From Aldehydirespirator sp965117015 (GTDB lineage Bacteria > Actinomycetota > Acidimicrobiia > Acidimicrobiales > Aldehydirespiratoraceae): a stretch of DNA of 64,000 nt. Made by a program: the position numbers and the translations under genes. The notes beneath the pieces are model-generated. The model was not told the origin of the DNA. It worked only from the letters and a program-made list of their open reading frames with translations, and ran no database searches. Position 1 is the first letter of the stretch, and every line of letters begins with the position of its first letter. The stretch is taken from positions 2,294,001 through 2,358,000 of the forward strand of contig OZ220747.1 in the NCBI GenBank assembly GCA_965117015.1, in the 5' to 3' direction. Shown here in pieces: positions 25,659 through 34,037 of the stretch.

Positions 25659-26774
25659 ATGAAGGTTCTGGTGATGGGCGGCACGCAGTTCAACGGACGG
25701 GCCCTGGTGGCGGAGCTGGTGCGGGCCGGGCACGACGTCACGATCTGCAACCGGGGTCGAACGCCGGCGGAGTTGCCGGAGGGAGTGAGCCGTCTGACCG
25801 CCGACCGCACCGACCACCGGTCGCTGCGGGACGCGCTGGTCGGCCGCGACTGGGACTGCGTCCACGACCTCACCGCCTACCACCCGCCCGACGTCGAGAT
25901 CATGCTCGAGCTGCTCGACGGCCGCACCGGCCACTACGTCTTCGCTAGCTCCACCGTCATCTACGCGGCCTCCGACGTGCTGCCGGTCGCTGAGGACGGC
26001 GGCGACGAGCGCGGTCCGGACCAGAACGAGTACGGCCTCCACAAGCTGCTGTGCGAGGACCTGCTGCTGGCGGCCCACGCCGAGCGCGGCTTCCCGGCCA
26101 CCACCGTGGCCTTCTCGATGGTGTTCGGCCCCCACAACACCCTGCACGACCGCGAGCAGCGGATGTTCGCCCGCTTGCTGGCCGGCCGGCCGGTGCTCGT
26201 CCCCGGTGACGGCACCACCCTGCTGCAGCTGGGCCACGTCGACGATCAGGCACGGGCGCTCGAGCAGATGATGGGACAGCCGGCCACGTTCGGACGTCGC
26301 TACAACCTCACCGGCCGCCGAGCCCTCACCCGTAACGGGTATGTGGACCTGGCCGAGCAGGCGACCGGGTGCCGCGCCCGGCGGGTGACCATCCCGGCCG
26401 AGACGATGGAACGGCTGTGGACCGGCGAGCTGCAGGTCGGTTCGGGATCAGCCAGCCTGGGAATGGACATCCGTCCCTCGGCCGGCTCGGAGCGTTCGGC
26501 TCGCAACCCGAGAGCCGACATGCTGCGGCGGCGGTTCCAGGTGGCGCAACTCGTACAGCACCTGGCGCCCAACATCTGGTGGTGGAACCGCAGCACCGTC
26601 TTCAGCATCGACCGGCTGCGGGCCGATATCGGTTGGGAGCCGACCCACGACCTGGTTTCGATGTTCGAGCACACCTACGAGTGGTACCGGCGCTCGGGCC
26701 GCGCCGAGGCCGACGCCACCCGCTTCGACTGGTCCTTCGAGGAAGCGCTCCTGGGAGCATGCGCGGGTAGGTGA
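25659..26774 (+). CDS. NAD-dependent epimerase/dehydratase family protein (extended SDR)
   Basis: A 371-residue extended SDR. The N-terminus MKVLVMGGTQFNGRALV holds the nucleotide-binding loop (GGTxFxG, the atypical variant of some epimerases and CSP41-like proteins). FASSTVIYAAS and YGLHKLLCEDLLL give the Ser and Tyr-x3-Lys positions (YGLHK). The C-terminus has an FDWSFEEALL tail. I start at ATG 25659, since the upstream extension in frame lacks conservation. Nucleotide-sugar or related epimerase/reductase activity is the family role; the substrate is unknown. It converges on the hydroxylase gene, whose end lies 7 bases away. Confidence 0.8.
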   Translation: MKVLVMGGTQFNGRALVAELVRAGHDVTICNRGRTPAELPEGVSRLTADRTDHRSLRDALVGRDWDCVHDLTAYHPPDVEIMLELLDGRTGHYVFASSTVIYAASDVLPVAEDGGDERGPDQNEYGLHKLLCEDLLLAAHAERGFPATTVAFSMVFGPHNTLHDREQRMFARLLAGRPVLVPGDGTTLLQLGHVDDQARALEQMMGQPATFGRRYNLTGRRALTRNGYVDLAEQATGCRARRVTIPAETMERLWTGELQVGSGSASLGMDIRPSAGSERSARNPRADMLRRRFQVAQLVQHLAPNIWWWNRSTVFSIDRLRADIGWEPTHDLVSMFEHTYEWYRRSGRAEADATRFDWSFEEALLGACAGR

Positions 26775-26781
26775 TGCCGCG

Positions 26782-27777
26782 TCAGGACTCGGCCCGTCGA
26801 GGAGCCGACAGGCGGCTGAGCCGCTCTGCGACCATCTGGTCGCCCTCAGCGGTCCCGTCGTGGAATGCGCCGATCATCTCGTCGAGGGGTGACTCGAGGC
26901 CGCCGTAGTTGCACTCGATGAAGCGGTGGTGCAGCTGGTGGTGGAAGTCGCCGAGTTCGAAGCGCTGGCGCGCCGGGAGCTGGACTGCGTCGTAGCCGGT
27001 GTGGCTCATCGGCGCGCCCATGGTGTGGTGCATCAGCGCGAACAGCATGTGCACGCCGCTCGACGGCAGGATCAGCAACAGCACCAAGTCGCTGTAGAGG
27101 ATCACTTGCTCTAGCGGATGCATCGACAGGCCCGACCAGGGGCCGATGTTCATGTTGCGGTGGTGCCAGGAGTGGACGTGCTTGTACATCAGCGGCCGAT
27201 GGAGCAGCCAGTGGCCCGCCCCGAAGTAGAGGACCGACCAGATGGGGACGAGGCCGAGCAGCACCACGAACCACACCGGATTGTCGCTGAAGGACCAGTG
27301 CCGGATAATCCCGTTGGCGTAGGCCCACCAGCCCAGGGACTCCCACACCGTTGCGGCCACCATCGCGGGCAGCAGGGTCAGGAACATGTTGTCCTTCACC
27401 TGGTCGTTGAACAGGAACAGGCTCTTGTTCTTGGTCAGCGGCCGGGCGTCGTAGCGCAAGCCGTCGCCTTGCATCCGGTAGCGCTGCAAGAGCAGGTGAA
27501 GCCCGCCGGCCACCACGGTGACCAGAACGACGTTGCGAAGCCAGATCTCGAGGATCCAACCCACTCGCAGTGATTCGGCCTCTGCCAGGGACGGCCTGAA
27601 CCACTCCCATAGAGCGAACGCCACTACCAGCATCACCGCTCGCGAGGTGAGCGGCCTCCAGGTCGTGACGAGATGGCGCGCGATAGCGACCGGCCTCAAG
27701 GGCCAATGCAGGAACGGGGCCGACCGCAGCGGCAGATCGGGTGTGAAGTTCCAGGCCTGCCGCTTCCTGGCGGTCAC
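26782..27777 (-). CDS. Fatty acid hydroxylase / sterol desaturase superfamily membrane protein (paralogue of 11808-12815)
   Basis: A 331-residue membrane protein with histidine clusters HWLLHRPLMYKHVHSWHHRN, HPLEQ, HHTMGAPMSH and FHHQLHHRFIECNYG. It shares with the protein at 11808-12815 the N-terminal W-P-RPVA segment, the central DN-W or DNMF helix region and the His-cluster order. One cluster here reads HPLEQ where the paralogue has HPLEH, so one potential iron ligand differs. The start is taken as GTG 27777, with a -10-like TACGCT and a 19-base palindrome just upstream. It is downstream of, and on the same strand as, the VOC-epimerase-SDR group, but separated from it by 53 bases. The lipid substrate is unknown. 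Confidence 0.82.
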   Translation of the reverse strand: MTARKRQAWNFTPDLPLRSAPFLHWPLRPVAIARHLVTTWRPLTSRAVMLVVAFALWEWFRPSLAEAESLRVGWILEIWLRNVVLVTVVAGGLHLLLQRYRMQGDGLRYDARPLTKNKSLFLFNDQVKDNMFLTLLPAMVAATVWESLGWWAYANGIIRHWSFSDNPVWFVVLLGLVPIWSVLYFGAGHWLLHRPLMYKHVHSWHHRNMNIGPWSGLSMHPLEQVILYSDLVLLLILPSSGVHMLFALMHHTMGAPMSHTGYDAVQLPARQRFELGDFHHQLHHRFIECNYGGLESPLDEMIGAFHDGTAEGDQMVAERLSRLSAPRRAES

Positions 27778-27778
27778 A

Positions 27779-27797
27779 CGCGCAGCGTAGCTGCGCG
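27779..27797. promoter_or_regulatory. Operator-like palindrome overlapping -10 of the hydroxylase gene
   Basis: CGCGCAGC-GTA-GCTGCGCG is a perfect 8-bp inverted repeat. On the minus strand it contains TACGCT (27784-27789), 6 bases before GTG 27777. A repressor bound here would block the promoter. Confidence 0.4.
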
Positions 27798-27830
27798 ACC
27801 AAGCAACCGGGCGCACACGGCGCCCCCCGA

Positions 27831-28238
27831 TCAGGCCACCTGGATGAACTCCACCCAGTTGCCGTCGGGGTCCTCCACCATGGCGATCGTCACGCCGGGA
27901 CGGACCTCCAGCAGGGGCCACACGACGGGCGCGCCGGCCGCCTCACAGTCGGCCACCGCGGCCGCAATGTTGTCCACCGTGATGGTGAAGTAGCGCATGC
28001 CGGTGCTGCCCTCCAGGCCACCGCCCATTCCGGCTGGCACCTCGTCCATTGTCGTGACGAGTTTCAGGACGCTGTCGTTGCAGCGCAGCCGGTCCATTCG
28101 GGAGATCCCGACCGCCTCCAACTTCATCGTGGCCTCGAACTCGAGTCCCACGACGTCCCGGTAGAACTCGAGCATCGCGTCCCCGTTGTTGGTGACGATC
28201 CCGAGATCGAGTCCCGGTTTGGCAATGGTGCGGCCCAT
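27831..28238 (-). CDS. VOC (glyoxalase-fold) family protein
   Basis: A 135-residue protein with the paired beta-alpha-beta-beta-beta pattern of the vicinal-oxygen-chelate fold: LDLGIVTNNGDAMLEFYRDVVGLEF at the N-terminus and GMRYFTITVDNIAAAVADCEAAG then IAMVEDPDGNWVEFIQ at the C-terminus. The terminal Glu of NWVEF is a typical metal ligand, while the first position (usually His) is not obvious, so activity is uncertain. It is preceded by GGAGG before ATG 28238 and lies 24 bases after the epimerase gene, probably in the same operon. Possible roles are isomerase, dioxygenase or resistance; none can be assigned. Confidence 0.8.
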   Translation of the reverse strand: MGRTIAKPGLDLGIVTNNGDAMLEFYRDVVGLEFEATMKLEAVGISRMDRLRCNDSVLKLVTTMDEVPAGMGGGLEGSTGMRYFTITVDNIAAAVADCEAAGAPVVWPLLEVRPGVTIAMVEDPDGNWVEFIQVA

Positions 28239-28262
28239 GCCGTTCCTCCATTCGGTAGGCGG

Positions 28263-29195
28263 CTAGAGGGCGGTGGACAGGATGCGGGCCGTCTCAGCTA
28301 TGGCTTCGTCCAGCGGGGTGGGCTCGATGTCGCCCAGCAGCTCGGCCAGGCCGGCGGGCGAGAGGGCGTGGGCGAAGGGCAGCGGCTCGGTGCCGACACC
28401 CAGGTCGTCGAAGCCGGTGATGCGGCGAACCCGGTCCACGAAGTCGTCCACCGACGTCACGTGGCCCCTGAGGTTCACCGCTGGCGCCGCCGGAGAGTCG
28501 AGTTCGACCCGGGCGGCGGCGATGAACGCTCGGGCCACGTCGGGCGCGTAGTGGAAGTCGGTGACGCCTCCGTACCCCACCTCATACGGCTCGCCCCGCA
28601 CCGCGCTGTAGATGGCGGCGGTGGGCTGGGAGGTGACTCCCTGATCGCGGCCGGCTCCGTACACGGTGAAGGGCCGCAGCCCTACCGTGGCCAGCCCGTG
28701 GTCGGCCGCGTACACCGCGGCGGTCTGCTCGTTGGCCACCTTGTAGGCGCCGTACAGGGTGGCCGGCATGGGGAGTGCGTCCGGCCCGAGCACGGGCTCG
28801 GGATAAAGGTCGACGGGTCCGAAGATGGCCGCGCTCGACGCGTAGGCCACCGGCGAGACGCTGTGCTCCACAGCCGCCTCGAACACGTTCACCGTTCCCT
28901 GGACGTTGACCGCCGCGCCCCCGCTGGGATCGGCCTTGCAGAACGGGACCTGGAGCGCGGCGAGGTGGACGACCCGGTCGACTCCGGCCATGGCGTCGAC
29001 CACCGCGGCCCGGTCGGTGATGTCGCCGATCACCCGGCGGAAGTTGAGGGGGGCGCCCTCAGCGATGAGCTCGTGGCGGCTGTCGTTGGCGCCGATGTCG
29101 AAGGTGGTGACCTCGGTGCCCTCGTCGAGCAGGAGGCGCACCGTCCACGCGCCGATGCATCCGTCGGCCCCGGTCACAAGGAAGTGCTCGGCCAT
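28263..29195 (-). CDS. NAD-dependent epimerase/dehydratase (extended SDR)
   Basis: A 310-residue extended SDR. FLVTGADGCIGAWTVRLLLDEG gives the GxxGxxG loop, VVHLAALQ and YASSAAIFGP the core, and YGAYKVANEQTAAVYA the catalytic Tyr-x3-Lys. It is similar to UDP-glucose-4-epimerase-type and L-threonine or uronate dehydrogenases. The ATG at 29195 shares one base with the stop of the upstream SDR gene (TGATG), indicating tight coupling. The pair probably acts on one sugar or sugar-acid pathway. The better-known members epimerise or oxidise sugars; the substrate is not deducible here. Confidence 0.84.
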   Translation of the reverse strand: MAEHFLVTGADGCIGAWTVRLLLDEGTEVTTFDIGANDSRHELIAEGAPLNFRRVIGDITDRAAVVDAMAGVDRVVHLAALQVPFCKADPSGGAAVNVQGTVNVFEAAVEHSVSPVAYASSAAIFGPVDLYPEPVLGPDALPMPATLYGAYKVANEQTAAVYAADHGLATVGLRPFTVYGAGRDQGVTSQPTAAIYSAVRGEPYEVGYGGVTDFHYAPDVARAFIAAARVELDSPAAPAVNLRGHVTSVDDFVDRVRRITGFDDLGVGTEPLPFAHALSPAGLAELLGDIEPTPLDEAIAETARILSTAL

Positions 29196-29908
29196 CAGTA
29201 AGTCGCCCTCCCTCCGGAGATGTCGTAGCAGGCACCGGTGCTGAACGAGCAGTACTCCGAGCACAGCCAGCCCACCAGCGCGGCCACCTCGGAGGTCTCG
29301 CCGAGCCGGCCCATGGGGATTTTCGACAGCATGTACTCGAGAACCTTCGGGTCGGTCTCGAGGTTCATCGGAGTGGCGATCACCGCCGGCGCGATGGAGT
29401 TGACCAGTACGCCGGTGGTGGCCAGTTCCTTGGCCACCGACTTGGTGAGGGCGATGACCGCGCCCTTGCTGGCGGAGTAGGCGCTCAGGTTCGGGTTGCC
29501 CTCCTTGCCCGCGATGCTGGCGATGTTGACGACCCGGCCCCAGCCCCGCTCGACCATGCCGCCCAGGGTGGCCTGCATCACGTTGAAGATACCGGTGACG
29601 TTCACGTCGAACGTGCGCTCCCAACCGTCCAGTTGCGTCTCCAGCAGCGGCACGTTCGGCCCGACAACGCCGGCCGACTGCACCACTATGTCCATCTGGT
29701 CGATGCCGTCGATGGCTCGTACGGCGGCGGCGTCGGTGACGTCGACCTCGCAGACGGCGTCCAGCTCGCCGGCCCTGGCGGCCATGTCACCCGCGTGGAG
29801 GTCCACCGCAGTCACCCGGCAGCCCTGGGCCAGCAGCCGGTCGACACACGCGGCGCCGATGCCCGACCCGGCTCCGGTGACCAGCGCTCTACGTCCAGAA
29901 GAAGTCAT
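29195..29908 (-). CDS. Short-chain dehydrogenase/reductase (paralogue of 24854-25570)
   Basis: A 237-residue SDR with LVTGAGSGIGAACVDRLL, the NIASIAGKEGNPNL segment, catalytic YSASKGAV and the C-terminal FSTGACYDISGGRATY. The match to the SDR at 24854-25570 runs through the whole protein. It is the first gene of a probable four-gene operon (SDR, epimerase, VOC and perhaps hydroxylase). A TACCAT hexamer 8 bases before ATG 29908 is a likely -10. Sugar-acid or hydroxy-acid oxidation is plausible but unproven. Confidence 0.86.
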   Translation of the reverse strand: MTSSGRRALVTGAGSGIGAACVDRLLAQGCRVTAVDLHAGDMAARAGELDAVCEVDVTDAAAVRAIDGIDQMDIVVQSAGVVGPNVPLLETQLDGWERTFDVNVTGIFNVMQATLGGMVERGWGRVVNIASIAGKEGNPNLSAYSASKGAVIALTKSVAKELATTGVLVNSIAPAVIATPMNLETDPKVLEYMLSKIPMGRLGETSEVAALVGWLCSEYCSFSTGACYDISGGRATY

Positions 29909-29916
29909 AAGCCGAC

Positions 29917-29922
29917 ATGGTA
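29917..29922 (-). promoter_or_regulatory. Putative -10 (TACCAT), near-leaderless start
   Basis: On the minus strand TACCAT ends 8 bases before ATG 29908, heading the SDR-epimerase-VOC group. Confidence 0.4.
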
Positions 29923-30001
29923 GGCACGGTCAGCGGATCGTCGGCACTCGGGATGTCCCGCCCCACGACGGTGGAGCTGCGTTTGGTCCCAACCGGAATC
30001 G

Positions 30002-30049
30002 GAATTGGCAGCGGAGAGTTCCCGATCGGGCGCTGGCTGCTGCCAATTC
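30002..30049. repeat. Palindromic intergenic repeat, 48 bp (type B)
   Basis: Starts GAATTGGCAGC and ends GCTGCCAATTC. The core contains the palindrome CCCGATCGGG. It is the only copy in a divergent gap (between 29908 and 30186); the remaining bases of the gap show no gene. Confidence 0.88.
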
Positions 30050-30185
30050 GGCGCCGGCCGCCGCCATCCGCCGACGTAGTTCTATAGGACTGGCCCGCAC
30101 GTAGGGGTGACAATGGCTCTCGGGCCGCTGGGCGCGGCCGGGACCCCTAACTACGTTCGGCGCGGGCCAGTGCTTGGAGGGCCAG

Positions 30186-31262
30186 TTGACCGCGCACGCC
30201 GTCGACGAGCGGGAACTTCAGCTCAGGCGGCCGTTCGTGCTGCCGCGATGGGTGTCGCGTGCCGCGGTGTGGGTGCCGGTGGCCGCCGCGGCCCTGTGGG
30301 TTCTCGTCCTGGCCCGCAACACATCGGCCGGCCCGGCCATCCGGGAGCCCGGCGAGTTCGTGGTCACCCTGCTGGACGGCGTCACCTTCGCCGGGCTGCT
30401 GTTCGTGGTGGCGTCCGGGTTCACCCTGATCTTCGGCCTGATGCGCACGGTCAACATGGCCCACGGGTCGCTGTTCCTCGGCGCGGCTTACGTCGCCCAC
30501 GAGATCCAGACCAACATGGTCGGCAAGGACGCCAACATCGACGCCCGCGACGTGAGTCTGCTGGCCTGGATCCTGCCGCTGCTCGCGGCCGGAGCCGTCG
30601 TTGCCCTCCTCGGCCTGGTGATGCAGCAGCTGCTGCTGCGCTGGAACCAGGGCCAGGACCTGCGCCAGGCCCTCATCACGCTGGCCATCTCGGTGATCGC
30701 AGCCGACCAGATGCTGGCTCACTTCGGCGGTGTGGCGCAGCCGCTGAAATGGCCCGGCGCGGTCACCCACTTCTTCGAGCTCATGGGCGAGCGCTACGCC
30801 TCGAGCCGGCTGTTCATGCTGGGGGTGGCGCTGCTGGTCGGCGCGCTGCTGTGGCTGTGGCTCAACCGCACCCGCATGGGCATGGTCATCCGCGCCGGTG
30901 TGGACGACCAGGAGATGGTCCGAGCGCTGGGCATCAACATCACGCTGGTCTTCGCGATCACGTTCGTCGTCGGGTCGTTCCTGGCTGGGGTCGGCGGCGT
31001 GCTGGGCGGGTCGTTCGCCGGCTCGGTGGCTCCGGGAGTTGACGGCGCCTGGCTGCTCAACTCGCTGGTGGTGGTGATCATCGGTGGGCTCGGGTCGGTG
31101 AAGGGGGCGGTGGCCGGGTCCCTGCTCTACGGCATGGTGGTGGCCTTCTCGCCCGCGTACCTGCCCGCCGGGTACACCTACTACTCGGTCATATTCACGT
31201 TCGCCCTGCTGGCGGTGGTGCTGGCGGTGCGGCCCAACGGCCTCTACGGGCGGGTCGAATGA
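30186..31262 (+). CDS. Branched-chain amino acid-type ABC transporter permease (LivH family)
   Basis: A 358-residue inner-membrane permease with about eight helices. FGLMRTVNMAHGSLFLGAAYVAHE is the typical LivH N-terminal signature, and RAGVDDQEMVRALGIN is the cytoplasmic coupling loop. I propose TTG 30186 as the start: GGAGGG lies four bases upstream and no ATG or GTG fits as well; TTG 30174 is the alternative. It begins the transporter operon and overlaps the next permease by four bases. LivHMGF-type systems import branched-chain amino acids, amides, urea or aromatic acids; the substrate depends on the binding protein and is not known here. Confidence 0.88.
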   Translation: MTAHAVDERELQLRRPFVLPRWVSRAAVWVPVAAAALWVLVLARNTSAGPAIREPGEFVVTLLDGVTFAGLLFVVASGFTLIFGLMRTVNMAHGSLFLGAAYVAHEIQTNMVGKDANIDARDVSLLAWILPLLAAGAVVALLGLVMQQLLLRWNQGQDLRQALITLAISVIAADQMLAHFGGVAQPLKWPGAVTHFFELMGERYASSRLFMLGVALLVGALLWLWLNRTRMGMVIRAGVDDQEMVRALGINITLVFAITFVVGSFLAGVGGVLGGSFAGSVAPGVDGAWLLNSLVVVIIGGLGSVKGAVAGSLLYGMVVAFSPAYLPAGYTYYSVIFTFALLAVVLAVRPNGLYGRVE

Positions 31263-32359
31263 GCCAGGCGGGCACCGCGTCCGGGCCGGCCCGACCGGGC
31301 TGGACCCTCCGGCGGCTGCTGTCGGCCCGCAACGTGGTCGTGGCCGCGGCGACCGCGCTGGCGCTGCTGCTGCCCCTGTTCGGCTCGAACTTCTTCGTCG
31401 AGTTCGTGATGACCCGCACGATGATCCTCGGGATCGCCGCGGCCACCATCGTGTTCCTGGCCGCCTACGGGGGCATGATCTCGCTGGCCCAGTACCTGCT
31501 CGCCGGAGTGGCCGGGTTCATGGTCGGCAACGCCGTCGTCGCCCAGGACGCGTGGTCGAAGGGCCTCAAGCTCGGCTGGAACCCGTGGGTGGCGGTGCTG
31601 TTCGCCCTGGCGGTGACCACCTTCGTCGCCTTCGTGCTGGGGGCGCTGGCGTCGCGCACGACCGGCATCTACTTCCTGATGATCACCCTCACGTACGCGG
31701 TCATCGGCTACTACGTGTTCGGCTCGATCACCCCGCTGTCGGGCTTCGGCGGGATCACCGGCATCGACCCGCCCGGCCTGTTCGAGGACCATCCGGTGCG
31801 CATGTACCTGGCGCTGGTGGTGCTCTCGGTGCTGGTCTATGTCGCCTTCCGGGTGCTGGCGGCCACCCCCTTCGGCCTGGCGTTGCAGGGCATCCGCGAC
31901 GACCCGGTGCGCATGGCCTCGCTGGGCTTCAACGTGTCGCTGCACCGCACCCTGGCGTTCACCCTGGCCGGCTTCACCGCCGGTCTGGCCGGCGTGTTCA
32001 ACGTCTGGTGGAACGGCCAGATCGACCCCACATCGATATCGATCGGCCCCACCCTCGACCTGCTGATCGTGGCCGTCATCGGCGGCACGCTCAGCCTCGA
32101 GGGCGCCTGGCTGGGCGCCTTCGTGTTCGTGGCGGCCAACAACTACCTGCGCAACCTCCCGCTCGTGGACCACATCGGCATCACCGAGGCCCGCTTCAAC
32201 ACCATCGTCGGCGTGCTGGTGCTGCTCATCATGATCCTGTCGCCCGATGGCTTGGCCGGGATCATCGATCGCATCCGGAAGGGCCTGCGCCGCCTGATCC
32301 AGCAACCACCCGGATCGGGAGCCGGCCCGGCCGAAGCCGCGGCCGGTTCGAGCCCATGA
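31259..32359 (+). CDS. Branched-chain amino acid-type ABC transporter permease (LivM family)
   Basis: A 366-residue permease. Its LivM features include IAAATIVFLAAYGGMISLAQY, TTGIYFLMITLTYA and the coupling loop ALQGIRDDPVRMASLGFN, with about nine hydrophobic helices. The ATG overlaps the stop of the LivH-type gene (ATGA). It pairs with the upstream permease to form the membrane channel. The C-terminus is a Pro/Ala-rich tail. A 100-base gap with two small hairpins follows before the binding-protein gene. Confidence 0.9.
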   Translation: MSQAGTASGPARPGWTLRRLLSARNVVVAAATALALLLPLFGSNFFVEFVMTRTMILGIAAATIVFLAAYGGMISLAQYLLAGVAGFMVGNAVVAQDAWSKGLKLGWNPWVAVLFALAVTTFVAFVLGALASRTTGIYFLMITLTYAVIGYYVFGSITPLSGFGGITGIDPPGLFEDHPVRMYLALVVLSVLVYVAFRVLAATPFGLALQGIRDDPVRMASLGFNVSLHRTLAFTLAGFTAGLAGVFNVWWNGQIDPTSISIGPTLDLLIVAVIGGTLSLEGAWLGAFVFVAANNYLRNLPLVDHIGITEARFNTIVGVLVLLIMILSPDGLAGIIDRIRKGLRRLIQQPPGSGAGPAEAAAGSSP

Positions 32360-32399
32360 ACCGGTCCACCAAGATCGCGACCGTCAAGCGCGGTCCGAA

Positions 32400-32430
32400 G
32401 CGGACGCACGTCCGCCCCCTAATGGAGGGG
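32400..32430 (+). promoter_or_regulatory. Two adjacent small hairpins between livM-type and binding-protein genes
   Basis: GCGGAC-GCAC-GTCCGC (32400-32415) is followed directly by CCCCT-AATGG-AGGGG (32416-32430). Such intercistronic stems often set a higher level of the binding protein relative to the permeases. There is no U-tract. Confidence 0.4.
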
Positions 32431-32459
32431 ATTCAGCCCATGAGAGAAAGGACCACTCC

Positions 32460-33986
32460 ATGAGACACAAGCCAACGATCCGGCGGCTCCTGAGCCTTGT
32501 CGGCATCCTCGCCGTCTTCACGTTGCTCGCGGCTTCCTGCGGCGACGACGACGAGGAGGCCGCCCCGGCTACCACGGCCGCCCCGGCCACCACCGCGGCG
32601 CCCGCTGAGCCTGATCCCGAGCCCGAGCCTGAGCCCGAGCCGGAACCGGTGGAGGAGATGGACACCGTCGTGCGCCTCGGCATCCTCGGCGAGTGCGAGG
32701 GCGCCTTCGGCGCGTTCCACGAGGACGTCGTGGCCGGTGCGTCGCTGCCGTTCATCACCTTCGCGGGCGGGACGTCGAACTCGTCCACCAGCGCGCTGGA
32801 GGGATTCAGCGGCGCCGTGGTCGCCGGTGTGCCCATCGAGGTCGTCGGCATCGGCTGCGGCGACGACACTCCCGACCGCATCATCCAGGAAGTCCGCAAG
32901 ATCGTCGAGCAGGACGGCGCCAACGTGGTGATCGGCCCGCTCTCGGGTGACGAGAGCATCGCCGTCGCGAACTACGCCAAGGACCATCCCGACGTGACGT
33001 TCCTCAACGGCATTGCCGGCGCCCAGGAGACCACCATGGTCGTCCAGGCCCCGAACTTCTTCCGGTTCAACGGCGACGGCGCCCAGTGGAACGCGGGTCT
33101 CGGCGACATCCTCCACAACGAGGCCGGCTGGGACACCGCGGCCGTGATCTCCGACGACTACAGCTTCGGCTGGACCTCGACGGCGGGCTTCATCGCGGAG
33201 TTCTGCGCGGTGGGCGGAGAGGTCATATCGAGGGTGTTCCCGCCCCTGGGAACCACCGACTACTCGTCGTACGTCCAGCAGCTTCCCGACCCGGACGAGG
33301 TCGACGGCTACTTCTGGGCCGTCGGCGGTTCGGGCACCAACGCTTCGCTGGAGGCCTTCCTGGCGGCCAAGGGCGACCTGACCGGCGACCAGCACGCGGG
33401 CAACCTGTTCTTCAGCCCGGCACTGGCCGCGGCTCTGGGAACCGACATCGCGGGGGCCTACGTGGGCGGCTTCGCCACCCTGCCCGGCGACGTCACATCC
33501 CCGGCCATCCAGGAGTACCTGGCGTCGGCCGAAGCCGCGTGGGACTCGCTGGTGAGCCCCATGTCCGGCATGGAGCCCGGTTCGCCCGCGGCTGCCGCCG
33601 GATTCGGGTTCTTCTACGGCTTCTACAGCTCGGGCTTGGCCTTCATCATGGCCCTCGAGCAGGTCGGCGGAGACCTGTCGGACAACCACGCCGCCCTGCG
33701 CGACGCCCTGGCCAACATCCAGATCGACGGGCCCTACGGCACGATCACCCTGGATGACAACCGTCAGGCCATCGTGGACACCTCCGTCCAGCAGCTCGTG
33801 CTGAACGACGCCGGCGAGGTCGTGTCCCAGACCGTGGCGCTGATCCCGGCCGTGGACCAGAGCTTCGGCGGGACGTTCAGCCCGACCACGCCGCCGCCGG
33901 ACCGCGAGAACCCGGTGTGCGAGACGCGCGACCTGCCCTGGGCCGGCAACGCCATCCCAGTGGTCGACGGCGTTCCGCAGGGCTAG
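32460..33986 (+). CDS. ABC transporter substrate-binding lipoprotein (LivK/AmiC-like, periplasmic-binding type I)
   Basis: A 508-residue lipoprotein. The signal ends in the lipobox LAAS-C27, followed by a Thr/Ala and Glu-Pro repeat linker (about 35-65) and a type I periplasmic-binding fold: VRLGILGECEGAFG, DTPDRIIQEVRKIVEQDGANVVIGP and YAKDHPDVTFLNG. This length exceeds the usual 380-420 residues, mainly because of the linker and a C-terminal extension with two cysteines (NPVCETRDLPW). It captures the substrate for the permeases encoded on both sides. The ligand is unknown; sequence features do not single out leucine, urea or amides. The acidic Glu-Pro linker resembles that of the RCC1-OpuAC lipoprotein. 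Confidence 0.88.
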   Translation: MRHKPTIRRLLSLVGILAVFTLLAASCGDDDEEAAPATTAAPATTAAPAEPDPEPEPEPEPEPVEEMDTVVRLGILGECEGAFGAFHEDVVAGASLPFITFAGGTSNSSTSALEGFSGAVVAGVPIEVVGIGCGDDTPDRIIQEVRKIVEQDGANVVIGPLSGDESIAVANYAKDHPDVTFLNGIAGAQETTMVVQAPNFFRFNGDGAQWNAGLGDILHNEAGWDTAAVISDDYSFGWTSTAGFIAEFCAVGGEVISRVFPPLGTTDYSSYVQQLPDPDEVDGYFWAVGGSGTNASLEAFLAAKGDLTGDQHAGNLFFSPALAAALGTDIAGAYVGGFATLPGDVTSPAIQEYLASAEAAWDSLVSPMSGMEPGSPAAAAGFGFFYGFYSSGLAFIMALEQVGGDLSDNHAALRDALANIQIDGPYGTITLDDNRQAIVDTSVQQLVLNDAGEVVSQTVALIPAVDQSFGGTFSPTTPPPDRENPVCETRDLPWAGNAIPVVDGVPQG

Positions 33987-34037
33987 CAAGCCGTCAATAG
34001 CCGACTGAGCGGTTCAATCACCTGAGCTGAGTCACCG

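Noticed and set aside
26782..27777. Bona fide sterol desaturase (C-4 or C-5) assignment for the two His-cluster proteins
   Set aside because: The histidine clusters identify the superfamily only. No sterol pathway genes are adjacent and one cluster differs between the paralogues.
32345..32356. GGTTCGAGCCC, resembling a tRNA T-loop
   Set aside because: It lies inside the last codons of the LivM-type gene, and no acceptor, D or anticodon arm can be folded around it.
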